A DNA stretch of 12,492 nucleotides. It comes from Desulfobulbaceae bacterium. Lineage in GTDB: Bacteria; Desulfobacterota; Desulfobulbia; Desulfobulbales; Desulfurivibrionaceae. The stretch spans positions 1 to 12,492 of the forward strand of contig DOZO01000029.1 in the NCBI GenBank assembly GCA_003517965.1, read 5' to 3'. The notes under the pieces were generated by a model. It was not told the DNA's origin. It saw only the letters and a list, made by a program, of their open reading frames with translations, and ran no database searches. The position numbers were made by a program, and so were the translations under genes. Of this stretch, positions 6,473-12,492 are shown piece by piece; within the stretch, counting starts at the first letter, position 1; the number at the start of each line of letters is the position of its first letter.

Positions 6473-7650
6473 AAAGCATCAGCATTATTCCCAGAAAAAA
6501 TCTCGGCAGGATCATCCGTAAAGCTATTCAAGACCCGGTCTTTGCTTACAATTCTTTCCGCCGCCGTTTTCTTTCGTTCCTGACTTATAAATTTGCCGAC
6601 GGCTATAGTGCCTTTCCGGAAACGATCTCTCTTTTCCTTACCCGGCGTTGTAACCTCAAGTGCGGCATGTGCGGTCAGTGGGGGGAGCGCGGGGTCTTCC
6701 GTAACTATTCGCCCGATATTCTCAAGCAACAGCTTGAATTGTCAACCATTAAAAAATTGCTGTGCGAATGTAAACCATACCGACCCACCATCACCCTTTT
6801 TGGTGGAGAGCCGATGCTCCATCCAGACTGGTTGGGTATCGTCCGGGCCGCCAAGGAAAACGGCCTGCGCTGCAATATCGTCACCAATGCGGTTTTGCTG
6901 CACCAGCATGTTAATGAGATAGTGGACTCCGGACTTGACGAGATCATCTTTTCGCTGGATGGGCCACGGGAGGTACATGATATCAGCAGAGGTGTGCCAG
7001 GTACCTTCGATCGAGCTATGGAGGGCTTCGCACGTTTGCGGGAAATAAAAGAACAACGTGGTCAGAAGAAACCATTTGTGACCATCAACACGACCATTAA
7101 CCAGTACAACCACCATTGCCTGACCGAAATTGCCGAGATCGCCGAGTGCATCGGTGCCTATCATCTGAATCTCCATCATCTGCTTTTTTTGAGCCAGGGA
7201 ACTTGCGAACGGCATGACAAGTTTTTTCAGCAGCGCTTCGGCCAGCCGTCTCCTGACTGGTTCGGTTTTGTCCATGATACCCTGCCGGCCTTGGATCTGG
7301 ACGTACTATTCCGGGAGATGGACAAAATTCACCAGCGTCAGAGCGGGGTGTCGGTGAGTTTTTATCCTAACTTTGAGGAGGATGAGATCAGGAAGTACTA
7401 TACAGAATGGGAGTTTGAATCGAAGAGCTATGCCAATCGCTGCTTGAGTCCTTGGATGGTGGCCTATATCTTTCCTGACGGTTCGGTGCGTCCCTATCAT
7501 TCCATGAATTATGAACCGGGTAATGTGTTGACGGAATCATTTACCAAGATATGGAACAATCAGAAATACCGTGAGTACCGACGGGTGGTAAAGGAGATCG
7601 GCAAATTCGAGGTTTGCAGCAAGGGTTGCACGGAGCTTTACCGTTATTGA
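6469..7650 (+). CDS. Radical SAM protein with incomplete SPASM-like C-terminus
   Basis: 393 residues. The radical SAM cluster motif CX3CX2C is present as C61-N-L-K-C65-G-M-C68, ligating the [4Fe-4S] that cleaves S-adenosylmethionine. The SAM-binding GGE is at 112-114 (LFGGEPMLHPDW), and SLDGPREVHD follows at about 164. The C-terminal part looks like a SPASM/twitch extension (Cys325, then IFPDGSVRP, PGNVLTESFTKIWNNQKYREYRR, then C383-x3-C387). The usual cysteine after DGSVRP is replaced by Tyr343-His344, so an auxiliary cluster may be absent or differently ligated. The start is secure: GGAGG lies eight bases upstream and the ATGA overlap couples it to the GT9 gene. Context suggests it modifies a sugar, lipid or cell-envelope peptide in the glycan pathway. 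The substrate is unknown, and no small RiPP precursor was recognised next to it. Confidence 0.9.
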   Translation: MKSISIIPRKNLGRIIRKAIQDPVFAYNSFRRRFLSFLTYKFADGYSAFPETISLFLTRRCNLKCGMCGQWGERGVFRNYSPDILKQQLELSTIKKLLCECKPYRPTITLFGGEPMLHPDWLGIVRAAKENGLRCNIVTNAVLLHQHVNEIVDSGLDEIIFSLDGPREVHDISRGVPGTFDRAMEGFARLREIKEQRGQKKPFVTINTTINQYNHHCLTEIAEIAECIGAYHLNLHHLLFLSQGTCERHDKFFQQRFGQPSPDWFGFVHDTLPALDLDVLFREMDKIHQRQSGVSVSFYPNFEEDEIRKYYTEWEFESKSYANRCLSPWMVAYIFPDGSVRPYHSMNYEPGNVLTESFTKIWNNQKYREYRRVVKEIGKFEVCSKGCTELYRY

Positions 7651-7689
7651 GGTAACTGTCCTCTTAGCCCCGCTTTGCTGCGAGTGTAG

Positions 7690-7718
7690 TTGATAGCTTT
7701 TCGAATTTTTTTTATGCA
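7690..7718 (+). promoter_or_regulatory. Possible internal promoter in AT-rich spacer
   Basis: TTGATA (7690-7695) lies 17 bases before TATGCA (7713-7718). The -35 matches at five of six positions, but the -10 only at three. The 148-base spacer 7651-7798 is markedly more AT-rich than the genes around it and includes a run of eight T. This is the first substantial gap in the rightward run, so a secondary promoter for the downstream GT4 is plausible but weakly supported. Confidence 0.3.
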
Positions 7719-7798
7719 TAAACCCTAAAAAATATTTAAAGTATTTTCAGGATTGTCCGATTGGAAGAAAATTGTCTTGAGAGAATTTGGGGCATAAA

Positions 7799-8953
7799 TT
7801 GAATAGAAAGATTGTCCATATCATTACCAGACTCGATCGGGGCGGTTCGGCTGATCTGGTTCTCAAGCTGGCTGCTGCTCAGCGAGAAAGGGGACGCGAG
7901 GTCGCGGTTATCAGTGGTCGTACCGTGGAACCAATGGCCGATTTCCATGAATACCAACGGCAAACTGGAATCAAAATCGAATTTCTTGACTGTTTGCAAC
8001 GGGAAATTCATCCTTGGCTTGATCTGCAAGCCCTCTGGCAACTTTTTCTTTTGTTGCGGCAACGGCGACCGGATATCGTTCATCTCCATACTGCCAAGGC
8101 GGGATTTATTGGCCGGCTGGCTGCCAGGGCGGCGGGCATAAAGGGGGTTGTTTACACCACTCATGGTCATATTTTTCATGGTTATTTTAATCGTTTTAAG
8201 ACCACTATCTTTATCCGAATGGAACAACTGGCCGCAGCCTGCGGTGGTTTGATCACTACTCTGTCGGAAGTGGAGAAGCAGGATTTTGTTTGTCGGCGAA
8301 TTGCCCCGGCCACCCAGATCATCCCCGTGCCTAACGGGCTGGATCTTGTCCCATTCATCGCGGCACAACGGGGGGCCGTTCGCAGGGAAATCGGGTTGGA
8401 TGAGGAGACGCCGGTTATCGCCTGGGTCGGCCGCTTCGAACCAGTCAAGGGCCCGGAAATATTTCTGGAGGTATGCCGACAACTGCAGCGGCAATATGAC
8501 AACCGACTCAAGGCGGTGATGGCAGGTGATGGGGCCCTGAATGAAAAAATCCGTCAGGAGCGGGAATTGTCCGGGTTGCATGATTTTCTGTTGCTACCCG
8601 GTTTCAGGCAAGATATAGTTTCTTTTTTTACGGATATTGATCTGCTGGTTGTGACCTCTATTAATGAGGGGTTCGGCATGGTCATTCTGGAGGCTATGGC
8701 GGCCGGTAAACCGGTGGTGGCCCATGATGTTGGCGGCATTGCGGAGTTGGTTGTTGACGGGGAAACGGGATTTCTCGTGCCAGTCGGGGATGTGGATGCT
8801 ATTTGCGGCCGGTTGAATTTGCTGCTTAATGACCGAAAATTGTATGCGGCCATGAGCCAGGCTGCCCGGCGGCGGGCTGTGACTTACTCATTGACGGCCA
8901 TGACGGACAGATTTGACGCTATTTACCAGCAGGTTCAACTTGTAAACCTGTAG
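7799..8953 (+). CDS. GT4-family glycosyltransferase (TTG start)
   Basis: 384 residues from TTG 7799. The N-terminal domain starts KIVHIITRLDRGGSADL (glycine loop), then DIVHLHTAKAGFIGRLAAR and TTHGHIFHGYF, a combination common in EpsD/WbpX-like capsule and exopolysaccharide glycosyltransferases. The donor domain has VGRFEPVKG, LPGFRQDI and the EX7E pair Glu290 and Glu298 (EGFGMVILE), then AMAAGKPVVAHDVGG. It probably transfers a sugar with retention to the lipid-linked intermediate in the cytoplasm. An in-frame TGA at 7778-7780 limits the start to TTG 7787 or TTG 7799. I prefer 7799 because GGGG sits six bases upstream and the protein then begins directly at the first beta strand. It differs clearly from the first GT4 and is not a duplicate of it. 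Confidence 0.92.
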   Translation: MNRKIVHIITRLDRGGSADLVLKLAAAQRERGREVAVISGRTVEPMADFHEYQRQTGIKIEFLDCLQREIHPWLDLQALWQLFLLLRQRRPDIVHLHTAKAGFIGRLAARAAGIKGVVYTTHGHIFHGYFNRFKTTIFIRMEQLAAACGGLITTLSEVEKQDFVCRRIAPATQIIPVPNGLDLVPFIAAQRGAVRREIGLDEETPVIAWVGRFEPVKGPEIFLEVCRQLQRQYDNRLKAVMAGDGALNEKIRQERELSGLHDFLLLPGFRQDIVSFFTDIDLLVVTSINEGFGMVILEAMAAGKPVVAHDVGGIAELVVDGETGFLVPVGDVDAICGRLNLLLNDRKLYAAMSQAARRRAVTYSLTAMTDRFDAIYQQVQLVNL

Positions 8954-9053
8954 GCCTTATAAGGTAATCGTTTCCAAGGACACAAAATTTCAGACTGACC
9001 CAGAACGGTTACATAAAAAAACGCACACTTCAATCATAAACCCGGAGTTAAAG

Positions 9054-9677
9054 ATGAGAGAGATTCAAAGGGCGCTTGCGATAGGCAGTCATCCCGACGA
9101 TATTGAGATCGGGTGTGGCGGCACTATCGCCAAGTGGGTGAAGGAATATGGGGTGGAGTTCTATACGATGACTATGACCCAGGGTGAATCAGGCGGCATC
9201 CCCGAGGTCAGAATGAAGGAGCAGGAGGCAGCAGGCAGGTTGCTTGGGGTACATAAGCATTTCTGGGGCGACTATAAAGACACCAAGCTTCCCTTATGCA
9301 ATGACCTGATTGCCGATATCGAAGGAGTGATCAACGAGATTAAGCCAGATGTGGTACTGGTTCATTATCATCAGGATACCCACCAAGATCATCGGTCTGT
9401 GGCCACCGCAGCGATCACCGCTTCCCGTTACACCTCCAACTTGCTTTTTTATGAGGGACCGAGCACCTACGGCTTCACTCCTGTAACCTTCGTGGATATC
9501 ACCGACAGTATAAATCAAAAATATGGCGCTCTCTACGCTCATAATTCCCAGGTGTCAAAAACCAATGTCAAGAATTTGCTGATCACCCAGATCGCGGAGG
9601 CCACCGCCATCTTTAGGGGCGTTGAATGTCGGGCTAAATATGCCGAGGGATTCATGCCTTTTCGTTTTTTTCTGTAA
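9054..9677 (+). CDS. PIG-L/LmbE-family N-deacetylase
   Basis: 207 residues. The metal-binding motif G-S-H13-P-D15-D16-I-E is at the extreme N-terminus (canonical form AHPDD), followed by CGGTIAKW. The second motif HYHQDTHQDHR spans 104-114; His13, Asp16 and His113 occupy the positions of the zinc ligands in MshB/BshB relatives, with Asp15 the likely catalytic base. The family removes acetyl from GlcNAc-containing substrates (GlcNAc-PI, GlcNAc-inositol, GlcNAc-malate, lipid-linked GlcNAc). The ATG at 9054 has GGAG six bases upstream. It sits immediately before the WecA-like priming gene, so a lipid-linked N-acetylated sugar is an attractive substrate; this is inference. Deacetylation would expose an amine that the FemAB-like enzymes could modify. 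It lacks a signal peptide and is probably cytoplasmic. Confidence 0.92.
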   Translation: MREIQRALAIGSHPDDIEIGCGGTIAKWVKEYGVEFYTMTMTQGESGGIPEVRMKEQEAAGRLLGVHKHFWGDYKDTKLPLCNDLIADIEGVINEIKPDVVLVHYHQDTHQDHRSVATAAITASRYTSNLLFYEGPSTYGFTPVTFVDITDSINQKYGALYAHNSQVSKTNVKNLLITQIAEATAIFRGVECRAKYAEGFMPFRFFL

Positions 9678-9681
9678 TTGT

Positions 9682-9734
9682 GGGGGCGGGCGGGAAGGGA
9701 GAAGGGCAGGGGAAGAGCGAGAAGGGAGATGGGG
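9682..9734 (+). other. G-run tract with G-quadruplex-forming pattern upstream of the WecA-like start
   Basis: Between the deacetylase stop and the ATG at 9739 lies a nearly all-purine tract. G-runs of 3-5 sit at 9682-9686, 9688-9690, 9692-9694, 9697-9699, 9704-9706 and 9709-9712, with loops of 1-4 bases, and further runs follow at 9724-9726 and 9731-9734. This meets the usual G3+ N1-7 rule for a quadruplex. GAGAAGGG occurs twice (9699-9706, 9719-9726). The tract also contains the ribosome-binding sequence, so folding in the mRNA would affect initiation. Confidence 0.6.
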
Positions 9735-9738
9735 ATTT

Positions 9739-10878
9739 ATGCTGGTGAAAATTATTGCGCCTCTGTTTATGTTGGTCGCTTTGGGGTTTGGACGGGAATT
9801 TTTTGAGATTTCCGGGCTTGACTGGCTGTTTTATTTCCTGCTGGCTGCATCAATTACTATGGCCCTGCTGCCCCTGATCATCAAATTAGCCTTTCATTTT
9901 AACCTCCTTGATCAGAGTGATCAAGATCATCGCCGCAAGGTGCATCGTGATCCCACCCCTAAAATCGGCGGCATTGCAGTGGTCGGCGGTTTCATGTCCG
10001 CCTTGTTGCTGGCGGGTACGCAATCGCCTGAATTAACCGCCATCATCGCCGGTTCTTTGCTGATCTTTTTCTCCGGAGTTTTGGATGACATTTTCTGCCT
10101 CTCCACCAAACTGAGATTTTTGGCGCAACTGGCTGCCGCCCTGCTGGTGATATGGTTCGGGGTACGCTTAAGTCTTCTGCCCGAGACCACCTTTTGGGCG
10201 CGTAACCTGAATATTCTTCTGACCCTGTTGTGGATTATAGGGCTTACCAACGCCTTCAATTTTCTCGACGGGATCAATGGTGAAGCCTCCGGGATCGCCG
10301 TTATCATCGGCACGGCCTTGGCTATTTTCGCTTTTGCCCATAGTACCACCCTGCGAGGAGAAGTTATCGTCATTGCCGTTGGCGCAACCGCCGGATTTAT
10401 GCCTTATAATCTGAAACGTCGCGCCGAGGTTTTTCTCGGCGACGGGGGTAGCGGATTCCTCGGGTTTTTCTTGGCGGTGATGGCGTTGCACATTAACTGG
10501 GGAGATCAGCCGGGCCTGGTCAATCTGCTCATGCCGGTTGCTATTTTTTCCCTGGGCATTTATGATATGTGCCTGACCACCGTTACCAGGATTTACAGCG
10601 GTAAAGTAAAAAACATCCACGATTGGTTAGTATTCACCGGCAAAGACCATATCCACCATCGGTTAACGGGCATTCTCGGAGGCAGCCGACTGGCGGCGGT
10701 ATTTTTCATCTATGTCGTTGCCGTTGCCAACGCCGTGTTCCCGGTTCTGTATATTATTTACCGTGGCACCTCGGACTGGTTTATCTACGCTGCCTTTGCG
10801 CAAACCATGCTGATCTACGTCATGATTACGATTATGCTTTTCAGTTATCGTTATGAGAGGAGGAAGGAGGCGAGGTGA
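9739..10878 (+). CDS. WecA/MraY-family undecaprenyl-phosphate HexNAc-1-phosphate transferase
   Basis: 379 residues with about ten hydrophobic membrane segments. Diagnostic motifs in order: RKVHRDPTPKIGG at about 66-78; Asp116-Asp117 (LDDIF), the conserved pair near the Mg2+ and lipid phosphate; N171-AFNFLDGINGEASG with Asp177, the polyprenyl-P HexNAc-1-P transferase signature; FLGDGGSG with Asp235; and K302-DHIHHR with His304, His306 and His307, the carbohydrate-recognition loop of WecA-type enzymes. It transfers HexNAc-1-P from a UDP-sugar to undecaprenyl phosphate at the inner membrane, priming glycan synthesis. Codons in this frame stay open back to 9622, inside the deacetylase gene. That extension is low-complexity (Gly/Arg/Glu), so I use the ATG at 9739, with GGAG (9725-9728) 10 bases upstream. 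Which HexNAc is used cannot be told. Confidence 0.93.
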   Translation: MLVKIIAPLFMLVALGFGREFFEISGLDWLFYFLLAASITMALLPLIIKLAFHFNLLDQSDQDHRRKVHRDPTPKIGGIAVVGGFMSALLLAGTQSPELTAIIAGSLLIFFSGVLDDIFCLSTKLRFLAQLAAALLVIWFGVRLSLLPETTFWARNLNILLTLLWIIGLTNAFNFLDGINGEASGIAVIIGTALAIFAFAHSTTLRGEVIVIAVGATAGFMPYNLKRRAEVFLGDGGSGFLGFFLAVMALHINWGDQPGLVNLLMPVAIFSLGIYDMCLTTVTRIYSGKVKNIHDWLVFTGKDHIHHRLTGILGGSRLAAVFFIYVVAVANAVFPVLYIIYRGTSDWFIYAAFAQTMLIYVMITIMLFSYRYERRKEAR

Positions 10879-10890
10879 AGCTCTGCGGAG

Positions 10891-10926
10891 CGTAATAGCA
10901 GGTTTTTTTATCCTGCGTTCGTTACG
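10891..10926. terminator. Interrupted inverted repeat between convergent genes, possible terminator
   Basis: GCAGG (10898-10902) pairs with CCTGC (10912-10916) around an AT-rich loop. An outer CGTAA (10891-10895) pairs with TTACG (10922-10926), with an internal bulge. It lies in the 58-base gap where the WecA-like gene and the leftward aminotransferase converge. The T-run is in the loop, not after the stem, so it is not a classical intrinsic terminator. Confidence 0.3.
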
Positions 10927-10936
10927 GTAGAGGCGC

Positions 10937-11983
10937 TCAGGCGTGGAGGATGTGGCCCCGTATTATCGCTATCACCCGATCAACCTCCGCATCTTGTAGC
11001 AGGGGATAGATTGGCAGGGATAGGCTCTCGTGCCATAGCCGCAGGGAGATTGGGCAATCATTGGCCTTGGTCAGCAATTGATAGGGCTTGAAGACTGGAT
11101 GAGCGGCGCTTATCCCGTGGTTACGAAGGTGGTTTAGCAGGGATTCAGGGTTGGCAAGCCGGACTATGTAACGAAAATGGATTGGCTGCCGGTCTGCTTG
11201 CGCGCTTGGCAGTCGTAGGGGCAAATCTTTGAGCCCGGCATTATAGCGTTGGGCGATCTCCCGGCGTCGCTGGATGAAATCCGGCAGACGGGCGAGCTGG
11301 ACCAGACCCATGGCGGCCTGGAAATCGGTCATTTTGTAATTGTAGCGCGGAAGATAATCGTCCCGGTTATCATAGTCGCAGAGATCGGCGACCGTGTCTG
11401 TCAGTTCCGGGCGATTGCTCGCCACCATCCCCCCCTCACCGCAGGTCATCACCTTGGTGGCGTAAAATGAGAAGATGCTCAGATCTCCCAGCGTACCGAC
11501 CTTGCCGCCGGCAAGCTCCGCCCCGACTGACTGGGCGCAATCCTCGATAACTGGAATCCCCCGTTCCTTGAACAGTGTGATTCCGGCACAGGGGGTGCCG
11601 AACATGTGGGGCACGATGACGGCGCGGGTTTTCGGGGTGATCAGCCGCAGGGCGGCCTGGCAGTCAAGATTGCCGTCTGCTTCACTCACATCGGCAATGA
11701 CCGGGATGGCGCCGGTGTAATGCACCGCGTTGAGCAGGGCCGTACAAACATAATCCGGAACAATAACCTCATCGCCTGGCTTCGTTCCCAGAGCCAACAG
11801 GGCCAGATGCAGGGCCGAGGTGCCGGAATTTACCGCCACAGCCCGTTGCAAACCGAGAAAATCGGCGAAACGCTTTTCAAACTCCGCCACCTTTGGCCCG
11901 TGAGCGATCTGGCCGGACAGGATAGTCTCGGCAGCGGCCTTGGCCTCTTCAGCGCCCAGAGTGGGTCGTGAATGGGGGATCAT
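10937..11983 (-). CDS. DegT/DnrJ/EryC1/StrS-family PLP aminotransferase (sugar aminotransferase)
   Basis: 348 residues, slightly short for the family (about 360-400). NSGTSALHLAL (52-62) forms the PLP phosphate-binding loop. IEDCAQSVGA places Asp148 at the PLP pyridine nitrogen and Gln151 nearby. FSFYATKVMTCGEGGMV places Lys177 as the Schiff-base lysine. YNYKMTDFQAAMGL and SLPIYPLL are family signatures. Such enzymes convert nucleotide-linked keto-sugars (UDP-, dTDP- or GDP-) into amino sugars, normally with glutamate as amino donor. The ATG at 11983 has AGGAG six bases upstream. It starts 19 bases after the WbqC-like stop, so the two form one leftward unit. No dehydratase to provide a keto-sugar is visible in the window. 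Product regiochemistry (3-, 4- or other amino) is not decided by sequence. Confidence 0.93.
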   Translation of the reverse strand: MIPHSRPTLGAEEAKAAAETILSGQIAHGPKVAEFEKRFADFLGLQRAVAVNSGTSALHLALLALGTKPGDEVIVPDYVCTALLNAVHYTGAIPVIADVSEADGNLDCQAALRLITPKTRAVIVPHMFGTPCAGITLFKERGIPVIEDCAQSVGAELAGGKVGTLGDLSIFSFYATKVMTCGEGGMVASNRPELTDTVADLCDYDNRDDYLPRYNYKMTDFQAAMGLVQLARLPDFIQRRREIAQRYNAGLKDLPLRLPSAQADRQPIHFRYIVRLANPESLLNHLRNHGISAAHPVFKPYQLLTKANDCPISLRLWHESLSLPIYPLLQDAEVDRVIAIIRGHILHA

Positions 11984-12002
11984 GCTCCACTCCTTTCTGA
12001 TT

Positions 12003-12492
12003 TCAATAGGCTTCGAGTTCCTTATTCAACTCTCGGATGCGGGTAAAATCGCCACCGGTGTTAAAGATGTAATCTATGGCCGACATATAGGGAACAAAAG
12101 GACCGTTGATCTGGGGATATTCTGGATGAACGAAATTCTGAAAAAGCAACTTTAGTCCAGCAGCCTTAAATCTATCACACTCCATGTACCCTTTGCCCCC
12201 AGCTCCAGCCAGATAGGTGTCGGCCTTGAAATGTCGGCAGATGTCGAGGAGCCGGGCGGTTGGTTCCTCGCTGAGGCCTGAAATGTCGCTGGCGCGGACA
12301 ATCTCGGTGTCAATGGCAAAAATTTTTCTGATCAGCTCGATAGTCCCCATATTCAGGTCGGCCAATGAATCACCGGCGCTGTGGTAAAGCTCGGCAAAGG
12401 CGGGCAGATACTCACGGTAGAAGGGTGCCTTGCCGTAGTAGGTCAGCAGGGTTTGGAGATGTTTTTTGGCCCAGTCCTGCTGGTTGTTTATT
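12003..12492 (-). CDS. WbqC-family protein (5' end cut by window edge)
   Basis: 162 residues are visible before the TGA at 12003-12005; the reading frame is open to the right edge, so the N-terminus is missing. The visible part starts INNQQDWAKKHLQTLL, then YYGKAPFYREYLP, then a D-I-C-R-H-F-K-A-D-T-Y-L-AGAGGKGYM segment and FVHPEYPQ. That order is characteristic of WbqC-like proteins (PF08889) found in O-antigen and amino-sugar clusters. The precise reaction of the family is not settled as far as I know. Close linkage to a sugar aminotransferase suggests a step in making or N-modifying an amino sugar. An internal TTG at 12365 could mimic a start, but family similarity continues upstream of it, so it is not the true start. 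Confidence 0.82.
   Translation of the reverse strand, partial: INNQQDWAKKHLQTLLTYYGKAPFYREYLPAFAELYHSAGDSLADLNMGTIELIRKIFAIDTEIVRASDISGLSEEPTARLLDICRHFKADTYLAGAGGKGYMECDRFKAAGLKLLFQNFVHPEYPQINGPFVPYMSAIDYIFNTGGDFTRIRELNKELEAY

Noticed and set aside
6013..6729. 238-codon open frame on the minus strand
   Set aside because: It spans the 3' end of the GT9 gene and the 5' end of the radical SAM gene, both with clear motifs on the plus strand; no domain or family-like pattern is visible.
7649..7714. GAGG/CCTC inverted repeat after the radical SAM stop followed by a run of T
   Set aside because: The stem is only four pairs, and the T-run is more than 40 bases downstream with no GC-rich stem next to it, so it is not an intrinsic terminator.
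7736..8581. 281-codon open frame on the minus strand
   Set aside because: It lies antisense to the second GT4 gene, has no recognisable domain, and is rich in Gln, Pro, Ser and Arg as expected of an antisense shadow.
8955..8964. Perfect palindrome CCTTATAAGG just after the second GT4 stop
   Set aside because: A single 10-base palindrome without a T-run or a second copy is not enough to call an operator or terminator. The rest of the 8954-9053 spacer showed no convincing promoter.
9622..9738. Upstream extension of the WecA-like reading frame into the deacetylase gene
   Set aside because: The added 39 residues are a Gly/Arg/Glu low-complexity stretch translated from the purine tract, unlike the membrane N-terminus expected of the family.
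1..12492. CRISPR array, tRNA, rRNA, insertion sequence or phage genes
   Set aside because: No regularly spaced short repeats, no cloverleaf-like or rRNA-like sequence, and no transposase or integrase motif was seen on either strand.

Overview
The window is a cell-surface polysaccharide or lipid-linked glycan assembly locus from a Gram-negative bacterium. Base composition is moderately GC-rich. A heptosyltransferase-type GT9, a Wzx-like flippase, an ElyC/YdcF-type envelope protein and FemAB-like acyltransferases together resemble the surface-glycan islands of Desulfobacterota and other (formerly delta-) proteobacteria. No ribosomal or housekeeping gene is present, so the taxon is only a weak inference.

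Layout. At the left edge a Wzx/MATE-type flippase (1-1031, minus, 3' end outside the window) is transcribed away from the rest. A 208-bp divergent intergenic region holds a near-consensus sigma70 promoter (1160-1188) driving a rightward run of genes: ElyC/YdcF-like membrane protein (1240-2019), two tandem FemAB/GNAT-like acyltransferase paralogues (2047-3069, 3141-4181), a GT4 glycosyltransferase (TTG start, 4192-5310), a GT9 heptosyltransferase-like enzyme (about 5300-6472), a radical SAM protein with an incomplete SPASM-like tail (6469-7650), a second GT4 (TTG start, about 7799-8953), a PIG-L/LmbE deacetylase (9054-9677) and a WecA-type polyprenyl-phosphate HexNAc-1-P transferase (9739-10878). 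Coding from 1240 to 7650 is tightly packed (overlaps of 11 and 4 bp, gaps of 10-71 bp). Gaps of 148, 100 and 61 bp then separate the last three rightward genes. Converging from the right are a DegT-family aminotransferase (10937-11983, minus) and a WbqC-family protein cut by the right edge (12003-12492, minus).

How the genes may work together (inference). The WecA-like enzyme loads the first sugar phosphate on undecaprenyl phosphate. PIG-L may remove an N-acetyl group to expose an amine. The two GT4s and the GT9 extend the chain, and the flippase exports it. The aminotransferase with WbqC would supply and modify an amino sugar. The FemAB-like pair are candidates for acylating or aminoacylating a sugar amine. 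ElyC-like proteins are linked to undecaprenyl-phosphate-dependent envelope assembly. No Wzy polymerase, O-antigen ligase or chain-length regulator is visible.

The least ordinary points are the tandem acyltransferase duplication (a 107-bp perfectly identical tract, sharply unequal divergence of the two protein halves, and a decayed copy of the preceding gene's 3' end in the spacer), the radical SAM enzyme inside the glycan operon, and a G-run tract just upstream of the priming transferase start.
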